A DNA stretch of 64,000 bases. It comes from Ailurus styani (Eukaryota > Chordata > Mammalia > Carnivora > Ailuridae). The notes under the pieces were generated by a model. That model saw only the letters and a list, made by a program, of their open reading frames with translations, was not told where the DNA came from and made no database searches. Positions 25,855 through 36,889 of the stretch are shown here, in pieces (position 1 is the stretch's first letter; each line of letters starts with the position of its first letter). The translations under genes were made by a program, and so were the position numbers. The stretch spans positions 1,279,276 through 1,343,275 of the forward strand of contig LNAC01000339.1 of the NCBI GenBank assembly GCA_002007465.1, in the 5' to 3' direction.

Positions 25855-26805
25855 GGCAGAACAGAGTTCTTCCCGGCCCCTCTCTTTTCTTCTGTGGGGT
25901 CAATTTTCTGAGACGTGCATGCAGTCCTCACTGCTGTTTGGGACCCCACTGATATAAATGAATATCCTGTTTATTAATCTCTCATGATTCTTTTTACATT
26001 TTTTTGTATATGTCTAAGTATCTTTCATTTTATATTCCTTTTTTGTGATGGACCATCCTCGCTTTGATTCTTCTCTGAGAGACACTAAAGCTGCAGAGCT
26101 ATGAATCCAGTTTTTAGAAGACCTCTTCCCAAACAAGAGAGAAACAAGAATAGACTGTGAGTGGCAGAGAGGACTTACCTCCTTCCACTCCAGTGACTAC
26201 TAAATTGCAAAATACACATCCTCTCATTTCCAATTAATTATCCCCAAACAGATATTTCCCAGCCTATTGTCCCTGTCTCTTGACAAGTCAGATGGACAGT
26301 AGCAGACAACAAGGGAGGGGGTTGTTGCTTTGAACTGGCAGTGAAATGAAGATTTAAACAAAGAAACTTAGATGAAAAGAATAGGAGAGCTACTCAAAAA
26401 AGATTTTTCCACCTCTTACTTTAGCTATATGAAAACATCAAAAACATCAAAACATTCTGGAAGAAAGGAAGTTGGCAGACACAGTTGTTGGTCATAATAG
26501 AATATTTGTTTTAAAAATACAAGCAACTTTAACAGTGATTAGAGTGTCAGACCAAAATTGCCAACCTCCCTCTAGTTTTTCACTTCATTCTGGACAATCT
26601 AAATCTGTGGCCTGATTGTCTAGTAGCTAGAAATGATTTACAGAAGCAACAACCAATAGGGCATTTCTTTATATGGACCAATCTGATCATAGATAATGCA
26701 GGTCTTCATTCACATTGTACTGGTTCCTTCAGTCCTGTAGGCTGTCTTTTCTACCCAGTTATACCAAGGGCCACTCCTTACCCAATACATTCTCAGAACT
26801 GTAGG
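25855..26805. other. No gene seen; unassigned sequence
   Basis: No exon, RNA gene or classifiable repeat recognised. Confidence 0.45.
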
Positions 26806-26809
26806 CTTA

Positions 26810-27030
26810 AGTGGTAAGGACATAGGCTCTAGGGTCCAGACACACTGGATTTGAGTTCTAACTATGCCACTTCCTTTCTTTGTCACATTGGACAAATGAC
26901 TCAATGTCTCAGTTTTCTCCTCTTTAATAATGAGGTTAATAATAGTATTCACTTCCCTGGACTGTTTGGAGGATTAAAAGGGTTAATGTATTTAAAGCAT
27001 TTAGAATACTGCCTGACAAATACATATATG
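26810..27030 (+). repeat. MIR SINE, well preserved
   Basis: Reads gtggtaaggacataggctctagggtccagacacactggatttgagttctaactatgccacttc...cacattggacaaatgactcaatgtctcagttttctcctctttaataatgaggttaataatagtattcacttcc...ggattaaaagggttaatgtatttaaagcatttagaatactgcctgacaaata. Nearly full-length MIR on the + strand. Confidence 0.88.
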
Positions 27031-27124
27031 CTACTAAAATCACTACCTTAAAAACATACTTGCCTTCTTTGTTATTTGGTAGCAATTAATGTTTTATGTT
27101 ATATATGATAACAACTTTAATTAC

Positions 27125-27240
27125 TTTGCCCCACTTGAAGGCAAGTGCCGTCATTTATGTTTGGACCTTCAGCACATTGTAAAATACTTGGCACATAGTA
27201 GGCATTCCGTCAATTTTTGAGATGAATGAATTAACAGATA
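27125..27240 (+). repeat. L2 LINE 3' end
   Basis: Reads ttgaaggcaagtgccgtcatttatgtttggacct...cacattgtaaaatacttggcacatagtaggcattccgtcaatttttgagatgaatgaatta. This is the characteristic L2 3' terminus. Confidence 0.75.
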
Positions 27241-27249
27241 AATTAAGTA

Positions 27250-28625
27250 ATTTTATTTTTCACTGTGAAATTTTCATTTTACCCTCTAATGAATGAGAAT
27301 TTTTGTAAATTGTTTTTGCCATGAGCATTCTTTATTTACATGGATTAAAGAAAACTCTGACTATAAGCAAACCCTGGTTAAATAACTTTGTATTAACACT
27401 AGTGACCAAAGAGCTGTTGTGTTATTTTTTTTTAATCTTTAAAAGATTACTTTCCTTTTCGGTAGTTTACTCTTATATCCTTATCAAACACAAATTCCTC
27501 TTCACGTATATAACAATTTGATGCATAGAATCATATTTCAAGTCCATGATTCAAGTCCAGAATCATTTTCAAGTTGGATTGCATCATAAATATCATATAT
27601 TCAGATTGCTAATTTCATAGGCAGGGAAAAGCAAATGATGTCAAAATGGTGTAGCTAATCAGAACCCAAAATATAGAAATATATATGAGAAAGTAGTTGT
27701 AGAGAGAGAGTCCGTCCTTACCAGCCCTCACGTTCTGCCTCAGTGGGCCACTTCTCTACACACAGCCTGAGTTTATACTCAAATGTATGGGCACTCCTTG
27801 TGGAGGCATTGGCCAGAGCTGCCTGCTGCGTGGTGCTTATCAAGTTCATAGGAGCTAGAATACTGGGAGATTTGTCATGAAATGAATCATGTTTATCAAA
27901 GTGCCACACCCCACATACAATTAAAAGATAAAGGGGAAAAATTAAGGCAGGAATATGGCAAAAGAGAGACAGAAAAAATGAAAAAGAAGAAAGATACAGA
28001 ATGCAACAAACTACCCACAAAATGGGGATTTAAAAGTGATGATATGACACTGAAATCAGCCAAGGGCATTGGCTTTTAAAGGAGTCTAATCACCTCCAAG
28101 CTAGAACAGTTCAGGAGAGATTTTCTTTTCCATAAAACCTGTTTGGCAGTTGCCATGGAAACCAGCAAAACTCAAAGCAAAACACCCCGAAATGAGAAGC
28201 ATGTGTAGTATACTTCTGCCTGATAAATATAAAGCATTCTTTGTTCCTTCTGTGAACAGGTCAAAGGCAGACAAACAGATCCTGATCTGTGGCTTTTGAG
28301 CTCATTCAAGGTTCTCTAAATTCAGTATGGGACCCACACCCCAAATCATTTCTTCCTGTCAGACAAGACTGCATCGGAGCTGAGATGCTGTCTCTTTCTG
28401 TACACTGTTATGTCTCTGGCATCTAACATCCCTTGGTATGTAATAATTAATAATCATTGTTGCATGAACTAACAAGTGAAGTGCTTCGACTGGAACCAGC
28501 AGTCAGTCAGTCGCAAAAGCAGATCTGACCTGGAAGTCAGAACACTTGAATTCTGATCTGAGTTCTGAACCCAACTAGCATCAAATGACATGCTATTTCC
28601 TTTCTCTTGGCTCTGTTCCCCCTTT
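27250..28625. other. No gene seen; unassigned sequence containing an X-box
   Basis: No exon or classifiable repeat recognised. The stretch holds the RFX motif described at 28149. Nearby, 'aacaggtcaaaggcag' at about 28255-28270 is a DR1-like nuclear-receptor half-site pair. Confidence 0.45.
28149..28162. promoter_or_regulatory. Candidate RFX X-box (GTTGCCATGGAAAC)
   Basis: GTTGCCATGGAAAC is a near-ideal RFX-family X-box: half-site GTTGCC, spacer AT, half-site GGAAAC. RFX factors bind such imperfect palindromes in ciliary, neuronal and immune gene enhancers. A 14-mer this close to consensus is unusual by chance but not proof of function. No promoter or exon is visible nearby, so it would act as a distal element. 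Confidence 0.45.
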
Positions 28626-28629
28626 TGAT

Positions 28630-28735
28630 TGAAGAAACAGCCCTAGAAAGTTTAGATAACTTGCCCAGGGCTGCAGAGTTAACAATCACAGAGCCAGGAT
28701 AAATTCCCTAGTCTCAATTCTTTCCACCATACCTC
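28630..28735 (-). repeat. MIR fragment, antisense
   Basis: Reads gaagaaacagccctagaaagtttagataacttgcccagggctgcagagttaacaatcacagagccaggataaattccctagtct. This is antisense MIR (aaactgaggcacagagaggttaagtaacttgcccaaggtcacacag...agagccaggattcgaacc). Confidence 0.7.
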
Positions 28736-28924
28736 GCTGGATTCGTAAAGTAAATTGAGTCTCAGTGGAATTATCAACTACACTCACTGACACCAAACAT
28801 GGCTACTCGGACTGCCTCCCACCCTCCTCCTTAACAATCTTCCATCTGGGCTGTCATTAGAAGATGATAATAATTGTAATGCTTAATATGTAACATGTAT
28901 ATAATTTAATTTAAATTAGTAATG

Positions 28925-29310
28925 ATTATTAATTTTTAGTGTCTATTATATACCAGGCACCATGGTAAAATTTTTACAGAAATTATTTAATTTTGGGTGC
29001 CTGGGTGGCTCAGTGGGTTAAAGCCTCTGCTTTCAGCTCAGGTCATGATTTCAGGGTCCTGGGATCGAGGCCCTCATCGGGCTCTCTGCTCAGCAGGGAG
29101 CCTGCTTCCTCCTCTCTCTCTGCCTGCCTCTCTGCCTACTTGTGATCTCTCTCTCTCTCTCTCTCAAATAAATAAATAAATAAAATCTTTACCAAAAAAA
29201 AGAAATTATTTAATTTTCACAATCACCTTATGAAGCAAGTTATTATTTTCTCTATTTTACAACTAGGTAAACTGAAGCCTAGAGAAAATATTTAATGTAA
29301 CCAGTGTTAC
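28925..29310 (-). repeat. MIR, antisense, split by a CAN-SINE
   Basis: The left part (tagtgtctattatataccaggcaccatggtaaaatttttacagaaattatttaatttt) and the right part (cacaatcaccttatgaagcaagttattattttctctattttacaactaggtaaactgaagcctagagaaaatatttaatg) join into one antisense MIR once the SINE and one target copy are removed. Confidence 0.8.
28995..29200 (+). mobile_element. CAN-SINE, young, with 17-bp target-site duplication
   Basis: Full-length: head GGGTGCCTGGGTGGCTCAG, then TGGGTTAAAGCCTCTGC, GGTCATGATTTCAGGGTCC, TGGGATCGAG, CT-rich block, (AAAT)n and A-tail. It is flanked by the exact 17-mer AGAAATTATTTAATTTT at 28978-28994 and 29201-29217. The intact duplication and body indicate recent insertion, inside an old MIR. 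Confidence 0.97.
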
Positions 29311-29314
29311 CACA

Positions 29315-30215
29315 GTAAGACAGAACAGGAAACAATTTAGATAAATGAGCCTTAAGCAAGTAAGTCACTTAAAACATATTGGTTCAGCAAATGAGAGGAG
29401 CAATGAGTGAGCAAGAAGAGATAGAAAAGCCTACACATTTGAGGAAGCCTGAGGAGTTACTGAATTTTACCCCCCCAAAATAAATAAATAAATAAATGAG
29501 GTCAGCTGGGGACAGTGGCCCCAATGTGCTTACCTTCGTCATGTACAGCGTGGTGAAGACAAGACATGAAACAAATGAAGCATGCTGCACAGCTGCTCTG
29601 ACTTCATATGATGCCTACAGTCTCATGTGGTTTTGATGGCTAAACATTCTACCCAACTAAACCAGCTGATGCTCTGCCCTGGATTTCCCAGGAGTTTAAT
29701 CCTGGGTGAGGAGAATAACTTGCTTCACTGAAATATGTGACTTGGAGTAAAAATCAGTCGAAACTGATATTCCGCTCACACTTTCAAACTTAATTTTTTT
29801 TCTGTGTCTAGTAAAGGTCTTGCTATTAAGAATATTGTCTAGAAGATCTGAACCAAGGAATGGTACACTGAGCTTGAAACCAGTTTGTTCTCTAAAACCA
29901 AACTTGACTGAAATCCTATGTATATCTTTTATGTATATACAGTAGAGTGTGCAATTAGGACACATTTATGTCCAACTCATTATGCCTGCCTGCATTATCT
30001 GTCTTTTCTTTCTTCATGATAATGAAACGTTTTGTAATTAAATGCAGGAGAAGAAAATATAGAAAAATTATCATATGGTCAGGGCAGCAAGTGTCTTGGT
30101 CAGAATTTACTGTTTCAATTTGCATCATAGTAACTGTTTCAATCCTGCCAAATTTTTTAAAAGTCTCAAAAATTTATATGCAAGCAAAGCTAAAACTTCC
30201 ATTTGGACTCAGTAA
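29315..30215. other. No gene seen; short (AAAT)n tract
   Basis: Unassigned apart from a C-run and AAAT repeat at 29471-29497. No exon or RNA gene recognised. Confidence 0.45.
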
Positions 30216-30230
30216 TTGAACTCCTCTCAT

Positions 30231-30435
30231 CTTTTATTTTTTAAGATTTTATTTATTTATTTGAGAAAGAGAGAGTGTGTGAAAGAGATCACAAGCAGGG
30301 GGAGAAGGATAGAGGAAGAAGCAGACTCCTCACAGAGCAGGGAGCCGAACACAATGCGGGATTTGATCCCAGGACCCTGGGATCATGACCTGAGCCAAAG
30401 GCAGATGCTAACCCACTGAACCACCCAGGCACCCA
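30231..30435 (-). mobile_element. CAN-SINE, antisense, with target-site duplication
   Basis: Reads TTTTTTAAGATTTTATTTAT... on the left (reversed A-tail). It continues through GATCATGACCTGAGCC and ends ACTGAACCACCCAGGCACCC at the reversed head. The 13-mer GAACTCCTCTCAT flanks it at 30218-30230 and 30436-30448. Confidence 0.96.
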
Positions 30436-30639
30436 GAACTCCTCTCATTTTGAGGACATATTTAAACTGTAACCCTAAGATGTTTGGTTGGAGTTTGTGA
30501 ATCATGACTCTTCACAAATCCTCCTTTTCCATCAGGTATTATGGAGTTTTCATGTGTGCATGACATGTACATAGTATAAATGTCACACCAAAACTTTCAC
30601 ACATGAGCAGAGGTACCCACACATATGCAGTTGTACACA

Positions 30640-30735
30640 TATCCTTTCATTCATTAGGAAGCTTTTACTGAGGACCTACTGCATGCCAAGCAGTGTTCTA
30701 GGCATTGAGAATACATTAACAAAACAGGTAAGACT
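30640..30735 (-). repeat. L2 fragment, antisense
   Basis: Reads cattcattaggaagcttttactgaggacctactgcatgccaagcagtgttctaggcattgagaatacattaacaaaacaggtaagactcc. This matches the antisense L2 3' segment (ttattgagcacctactatgtgccaggcactgttctaggcactgg...aacaaaacagacaaa). Confidence 0.8.
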
Positions 30736-30802
30736 CCTACCTTTGTGATGTTTTATAGTCTCCTTAGAAAGGAAAAAATGTTTATCATATCGTTCATATC
30801 AT

Positions 30803-30896
30803 ATGACATACACGCACACATCCATAGATACACGTATGTACATATATCTACATCCATAGATACATATGTGTGTGTGTATATATATATACACACTCA
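30803..30896. repeat. Compound (CA)/(ATAC)/(TG)/(TA) microsatellite
   Basis: Contains two copies of 'catccatagatac' about 45 bp apart, then (GT)n-(AT)n-(AC)n. The core of about 22 bp there (gtgtgtatatatatatacacac) is self-complementary. Confidence 0.8.
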
Positions 30897-31209
30897 TCTG
30901 ACACCTTATACTCTATTGTATGCATGTATGCACATTTGTACTTTTTTAAGTTTTTAAGACGAAGTAGAAAAAATTTCCATAGTTGGATGTGCTCCATAAT
31001 TCATCTGGTCAGACTTGGGCACCAAGTAAAATTGCTTGTGGAGTCCTTGATCTTAATGCTCTCCTTGCCTTAGGTTGTTGTTATGAAGGCCAGATGTCAT
31101 GACAGGAATGAAATTATGTTAACACACACCCTGGCACATTACTAAGAAGACTTGGCTCTCTTAGCCTAATGTTGTTGGGTAAAGCATGGCAAAGGTTTCT
31201 CTCTTCTTC

Positions 31210-31390
31210 ATTGACTCCAGATTGGGAGTGAAAAGACTGGCTTTCTAATTCCATCTCTGTAATTTACTGGCTGTACAAACATCAGTGTATCTGTCTGGTC
31301 CTCATTTTCCTCATCTCTTAGATGAACTAGTAGGATCAGAATGACTTCTAAGACGCCTTCAGGCTATAACATCCTCTGCTTCCAACTAGA
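31210..31390 (+). repeat. MIR-family SINE
   Basis: Reads gagtgaaaagactggctttctaattccatctctgtaatttactggctg...tctgtctggtcctcattttcctcatctcttagatgaactagtaggatcagaatgacttctaag. It resembles the MIR3-type variant on the + strand. Confidence 0.6.
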
Positions 31391-31399
31391 ATCATTTAC

Positions 31400-33625
31400 C
31401 TTATCTCCTTACCATTCAGAGAACACATCATATCATACCCTCTTGACATCTCATATCCTGAAGAACATTGCTCAGTGTAGACTATGCCGTAGCTAAATTT
31501 GTTGTTGGCAAGCTCACGCTAACAATGAACCCGTATGACATCCCCGTCTGTTGCTGTCTGTTGCCAGCTTGGACAAAGCACATAATTCGAATATGGAAAC
31601 TAAAGTTTAGTATGTTAGAGCTCAGAGAGTTTTTTCCCTAACAATGTGTCATAGTTACATGATAGACTCCCTGCTATAGACTCCGAAAGTACCCTGTATT
31701 TACTGATTGTTCTTACTATAGTGTAACTTATGTAATTATTTTGTGTTTATTTATTGCCAATCTGTCTTACAATATATTTACAGAGAAGGGAATTCATCTT
31801 ATTCGCCACTGTATCAACACACCTTGCATAATGTCAAGAAAACAAAATGCATCCAAAGGGTATGTTGAAAGGAAATTAATAACCCCCAAAGAATCTGATG
31901 TGTCAGTGTGGCAATGATCGAGTAGTACTTCTCTAGGAAAGCCTTCTGTAGTCACCTCTCAAGGCTTTGCCCTTGGCCTTTGGTATTTTAGTTTAACTGC
32001 TCCTTGGCAAGGCTGGTTTTCTGCTAGCACTGGTACCCCCGGAAAGCTGTATCATTGCCCCATGACTTCAAATAGAGCATTGGTGAGACTGTAGTAACAT
32101 ATTGTCTGCCAGCCTATTCTGTTCCTTCTGTTCCATGTAAAACTTGTCCTTATCACCTGACTCAAAGAAGCAGCACGTGACTGTAACTTACTTCAGTGCC
32201 TGTAATGGATATCCCATAACATCCCTCTCTGTAAAAGAGTTTGTCATTGTAGGCCATGTCTTACTAGCCAGCAGGTGGGCTCATTTAACAGATCTTCAGT
32301 GGAGCCAATACTTAGCCTCAAGCTGCCTTTTAATACTAGTCTTCAGGGATTATTTTTTATATTCCTCAGTTGTTTACAAATATATTGCCTAAATAAAGTC
32401 TATGACTAGCCAGAGATTAAGAGAGTTCTTCCATGATGTCAGAAATGTTAGATCTTGATCAGAGAGAAAGGATACAAAAATTGTTATCTTCCTACTATCT
32501 GCCAGTCACTTTGCAAGGCATCTCATGTTGGTTATTCTGCTTGAAAAACCCATCTTATCTATAATTGCTAACTTGTAAAAAATCTTGAAATTAATATATG
32601 ACAGACATTTGAAACCATTTCTATATGACTCCAACAATATTGAAGACATACCTCACATGGCTAGATCTTAGTAACAGTGTCAATTTGAATTCATCAAACT
32701 CCCTTTTAGATTTAACAATTCAAACTGATGAGTAATATGTTAACTCAGCAAAATGGGTATCTCAAAGTATCTGGTCATTTGCCAACTCCTTGAATATCCC
32801 TGTGCCAAAAAATTCTGGAATCAATCAGGAAAAGCCATTCTTCTGTACAATCATACTTGGGGAAGAATTGGAAAGTGCTCACAGGTTGCAGTTCAGTCTT
32901 AGAAGTCATCAAGATTTTGTAGGTTTAAGACAATAAACAGCTTCACTATTAATTACCAGGTGCTTAGGCCCTGCATTTCATTGTATGACGTCAATATTAT
33001 GGACTTTTATAAATACATTGTTGGCTTATGCATGTCAGTGTTTAATAGTCCTCTTTTGGATCCTTGTTGTATCCTCAACTACATTCCCTTTACTTTGATT
33101 TTCATTCTATTTTGTATGAGAGGAAACCAAGTGTGTCTGCTGAAAGCGGAGACATTTATTATTCTGTGATTCTGGGAAGCATGTTTCAGAAATAACATCG
33201 CGCTCTCATCAGATCGTTTCTGGAGATTATCTATATAATGATGGAAGTCACAGAATCTTTGGCATCAGAATGCCATATGAAATATTCACTAAAATCCAAT
33301 GTTCCACAATGGCCTTCTGAGCAATGTCATATTTACTGAAAACTGGTAGTTCACACTGAAGAAGTCTGGGATGGACATTTCAATCCATGGTAATCCATAG
33401 CATGGACCAAAATTCTTCCAAAATTATTCTCTCAAAATCTCATCCAGTAGAAAATATTTTGGAACAACTGTGACTATAAGTCTAAAATTATTTTATTAAT
33501 ATTATTAAGCATATGAATGCACTGTTTGTTATTAATGCCCCCTTTTTTAATACAGAAACCATTTTCCTCACTCAGAACAGGTTTCAGGTGGACTGATAAT
33601 CAAAGAGCTAGTTTGAAAAAGTTAA
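31400..33625. other. No gene seen; unassigned sequence
   Basis: No convincing exon or repeat. A segment at about 32485-32580 (actatctgccagtcactttgcaaggcatctcatg...) may be a weak antisense MIR. Short frames at 32144 and 32960 lack support. Confidence 0.45.
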
Positions 33626-33628
33626 GTA

Positions 33629-34125
33629 CAGACCATCTCTAACTCTTGATGGTTCAACTTAATAATTTTTTTTTTCCTTTCTGGTGGTACAAAAGGAATA
33701 TGCATTCAGTAGATACCCTACTTCAAATTTTAAATTTTGATCTTTTCCCAGGTTAGGATGCTTTCTTGTGATACCGGGCAGTGGCAGTGAGCTGCAGTGA
33801 GGCGCAGCTCACAGTCGGCCATGGGATCACAAGTGTGAACACCGATAAACGTACAACCATTCTGTAGCTGTGCAGCCATTCTGTTTTCACTTTCAATACA
33901 GTATTCAATAAATTACATGAGATACTCGAAACTTGATAGGCTTTTTGTCATATGCGTTGCCCAGTTGTAGGCTAATATAGGTGTTCTTTGCATGTTTTGG
34001 TAGGGTAAGCTAGGCTAAGCTATGGTATTTGGTAGGTTAGGGGCATTAAATGCATTTTTTACTTATTTTCAAATTATGGTGGGTTTATCATGACATATCC
34101 CCATCGTAAGTCAAGGAAGATCTAT
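33629..34125. mobile_element. Nonautonomous TA-target DNA transposon (Tc1/mariner/Tigger-like), copy 1
   Basis: Terminal inverted repeats are visible: cagaccatctctaactcttgatgg at the left and ccatcgtaagtcaaggaagatct at the right. The left flank ends in TA and the right end is followed by TA, as expected for Tc1/mariner-superfamily insertion. The interior (gcattcagtagata, gatcttttccc, gcccagttgtaggctaat, aggctaagctatg, cattaaatgcatttttt) matches copy 2 at 53351 in the same order. An internal 9-bp stem lies at 33787-33812. No transposase is encoded. Confidence 0.75.
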
Positions 34126-34638
34126 ATAGCAACGTTGATACTGTCTTGGGCTATTTACCAGGATAACAGACATGCATCTTTTTTTTTAGTTTTGAAGAGG
34201 GTTTTGTCTTCAAATGGATCCGGGAAATACACAAACATATAGAGATACTTACATCAACCCTCTGATTCTTATGCCTCTGTGAATCCTCCTTTATCCTCTC
34301 ACATCTCACTCTACACACTCAAACATCTGCAAACAGTAACTCCACATAGGATATTCCTTCACTGGGCACAAAGCTTCTCCAAAAAAATGCAGAATACTTT
34401 TGTGCATTTGTAAAGTTACAGTGTTTCTGGTCACTGAGTGCAGCTAACGTTAACATGGAGGCTTCTCCTTGTAAACTTTTGGAAATGCTCTTGCAACTTT
34501 TCCATTAATAGAAATTGTTTTTCTTAACAGGAACATATTTTATTTTTAAGGTTGAATTATACTATAGTCTCTTATAATAACACAAAGTGTTGAGAGTGCT
34601 GTAATGATTTTAAAGGTCATTTATCATAATTTCAATTA

Positions 34639-34655
34639 AAAAGTAAGTTAACTTT
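34639..34655 (+). repeat. Target-site duplication left of the 34656 CAN-SINE
   Basis: The stretch aaaagtaagttaacttt is repeated right of the SINE (34860-34876). Part of it occurs a third time after the N at 34951. Confidence 0.85.
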
Positions 34656-34859
34656 GGGCGCCTGGGTGGCTCAGTGGGTTAAAGCCTCTGCTTTCGGCTC
34701 AGGTCATGATCTCAGGGTCCTGGGATCGAGGCCCACATCGGGCTCCCTGCTCAGCGGGGAGCCTGCTTCCTCCTCTCTCTCTGCCTGCCTCTCTGCCTCC
34801 TTGTGATCTCTCTCCCTCTGTGAAATAAATAAATAAATAAATAAATCTTTAAAAAAAAA
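34656..34859 (+). mobile_element. CAN-SINE, young, full-length
   Basis: Head GGGCGCCTGGGTGGCTCAG, TTAAAGCCTCTGC, GGTCATGATCTCAGGG, GGGATCGAGGCCC, CT-rich block, (AAAT)n and a tail of about 13 A. It retains the CG in GGGCGCC and GATCGAG, which methylation-driven decay would remove with time. This supports a recent insertion. Confidence 0.97.
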
Positions 34860-34864
34860 AAAAG

Positions 34865-35037
34865 TAAGTTAACTTTTATAGAGCCACATTTATTTATTTG
34901 CCAGGAAGTTATTATGTGAAGTGGTTTATCTCTGCTCTCACTATGATGTGNTAAGTTAACTTTTATAGAGCCACGTTTATTTATTTGCCAGGAAGTTATT
35001 ATGTGAAGTGGTTTATCTCTGCTCTCACTATGATGTG
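34865..35037. repeat. 86-bp direct duplication separated by a single N
   Basis: 34865-34950 and 34952-35037 are identical over 86 bp except A at 34888 versus G at 34975. The only N in the window (34951) sits exactly between them. This looks like two haplotype or contig ends joined without overlap merging, and not like a biological tandem repeat. Confidence 0.9.
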
Positions 35038-35394
35038 GACTGGTAGATATTATCACTATGTCCAGTGTTAAATGCACAAACATAGAGGATGAGTGACTTC
35101 TAAGTATTGCACCCAGAATTTGGTCCTAAGTAGGTTTCCTCCAGAACCTCTATCATTGACCATTGTGCTAAACCATCTTTTTAACAACAACCACATGATG
35201 GAAATAAAATAATCCAGTGAAGTATGTGAGCAAATCATTATACTTCTTAATTATATTCTAGAAAAGTGAAATGCCGGACTTGGGTTAGAGTCATACATCT
35301 AAGGTTGGCAGATGGGGTAAAAACCTAAGCTTTCTAACTGCCAAGATAAGGCTATCTTCATTAGACAATAATACCCTGTGGTCACTGATGTCAG

Positions 35395-35780
35395 CTGCAG
35401 CCCCATAAATGTTCACAGATCATGTATTTCTTCTCTGGAGGCAAAAGCGTGATGCCTAAACTGTCCTCTGTGCACAAAGTCTCTGCTGTCCCAGTGCCTT
35501 CACAGCCTGACACACACGTTACAGGGCTCCCCCATAAAAGTAAAAGGAAAGGATCACCTTTTTTGCCTTCTGTATCTAATCTAGCTCACAGTCTGCCTTC
35601 TGAGGCTTCCATAAGCCCCAACCTTGGTCATTCCATGGCCACATCGTCTTCATTCTACTGTGAAAATGGCATTGCTTCCACTGCACAATGACCGGCGTCT
35701 GAGCTTTCAGAGGAAACCATGGCAACCGAAAGGTTTAATTTCTGCCGTGTCTCAACACACAATCATGTTATCTCTCGACA
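35395..35780. promoter_or_regulatory. CpG-retaining non-coding block with X-box-like site
   Basis: By eye about ten CpG dinucleotides fall in about 390 bp, against very few in flanking kilobases. It includes GAAACCATGGCAAC at 35713-35726: right RFX half-site GGCAAC perfect, left half-site one mismatch. An 89-codon + strand frame (35422-35691) is Ser/Pro-rich but has no known domain or splice support. I favour an enhancer-like conserved element over an exon; conservation cannot be tested here. Confidence 0.35.
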
Positions 35781-35784
35781 GTCC

Positions 35785-36885
35785 AAAAGAAAGCTCACAC
35801 CCGTCACGGCAATGTACTAACATACAGATAAAATAATCTAGAAACCATATATGAATTTCAAAATACATAGAAATGAAGGGGTTTGATACTAGACAATGCT
35901 AACACCATATTGTGTGTGTGTGGAGTTATAAAACAATAATTAATGAGGTCTATAGAAAGGGTTGTTACAAATGGCTCCTTCTTATAACACACTCTTTTTC
36001 TTCAGTATCTGGTTTTAATAGCATTTCCTCCTGTCCTAGCCCAAATCACATTTATTAACAAAGTAAAATCTTGTTTTACACAACACCTCATTTTTTCACA
36101 TAACTGTTGAAAATGTCTGTCTTTGTGAACTTCTCTTCACCTCTGTTTTATGTACAATTAAAACCATCTCTTTGCTGAGGCTATTCCCTACAGTAATACA
36201 GTTGCCCACAATGATATATTCTGCCATTAACCCTGGAGTGTTCACTCTGATTCTCCACATAATGAGACACATAAGAAAGTCTCACTGAGAACTTTTACTG
36301 TTGTTCATCAGGAGAGCCCACTTGGCACCTCCTGAGGAAAATTTCACTGCTTACAAGTTGATTACTAATACGATGGAACAACAGCTCAAGCCTGATCCCT
36401 ATAAAAACAACCAGCAGTCTTAAAGTTAAGCAATATCTGGTCAAACTACTGTGTTAACAGAGTGGGAGTTTACGAGTTCAAGATTCTTATTTGATTGTAT
36501 AATCCAGTTATGATAATGTCCTCTGAGCTATTTGGAGAACTGTTCCTCTATGGCATCAAGGCTTATACAGAAACAAACAACTGTATTTGGTATTGGCCTG
36601 AAATATGAGAACAGGATTGGAAAATCATGTGTTATAAACTTTTTTTTTTCATGCAAAGCCCTATATTATAGATGCCTCCAGGAATTAACATTGAATTTGT
36701 CTCTCTCCCATTTTTGGTGACAGAAGCCATTCACTTATTTCTTGCCTCTAATAGAAAGACCCTATTAAAAAGGAAAGCTAGTGGTGGCAAAGGGTTGTGA
36801 AATCCCTCACATAGGAATGTCCTATTTAAGTGATTAAAGAAATAGTGGTAGGGAGCAGGTTATTTCTTCTGGAAGGTGAGAAAAT
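35785..36885. other. No gene seen; unassigned sequence
   Basis: No exon, RNA gene or classifiable repeat recognised. Confidence 0.45.
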
Positions 36886-36889
36886 GGAA

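Noticed and set aside
30745..30957. 70-codon + strand frame with repeated His/Tyr/Thr
   Set aside because: It crosses the compound CA/ATAC/TG microsatellite, which gives the repeated residues.
34751..35083. Minus-strand frame containing an unknown residue and an internal peptide repeat
   Set aside because: It is SINE sequence plus the N-separated 86-bp duplication, so the apparent peptide repeat is an assembly effect.
35422..35691. Ser/Pro-rich 89-codon frame as a possible exon
   Set aside because: No convincing acceptor or donor bounds it and a second overlapping frame is also open. I keep the region only as a CpG-retaining non-coding candidate.
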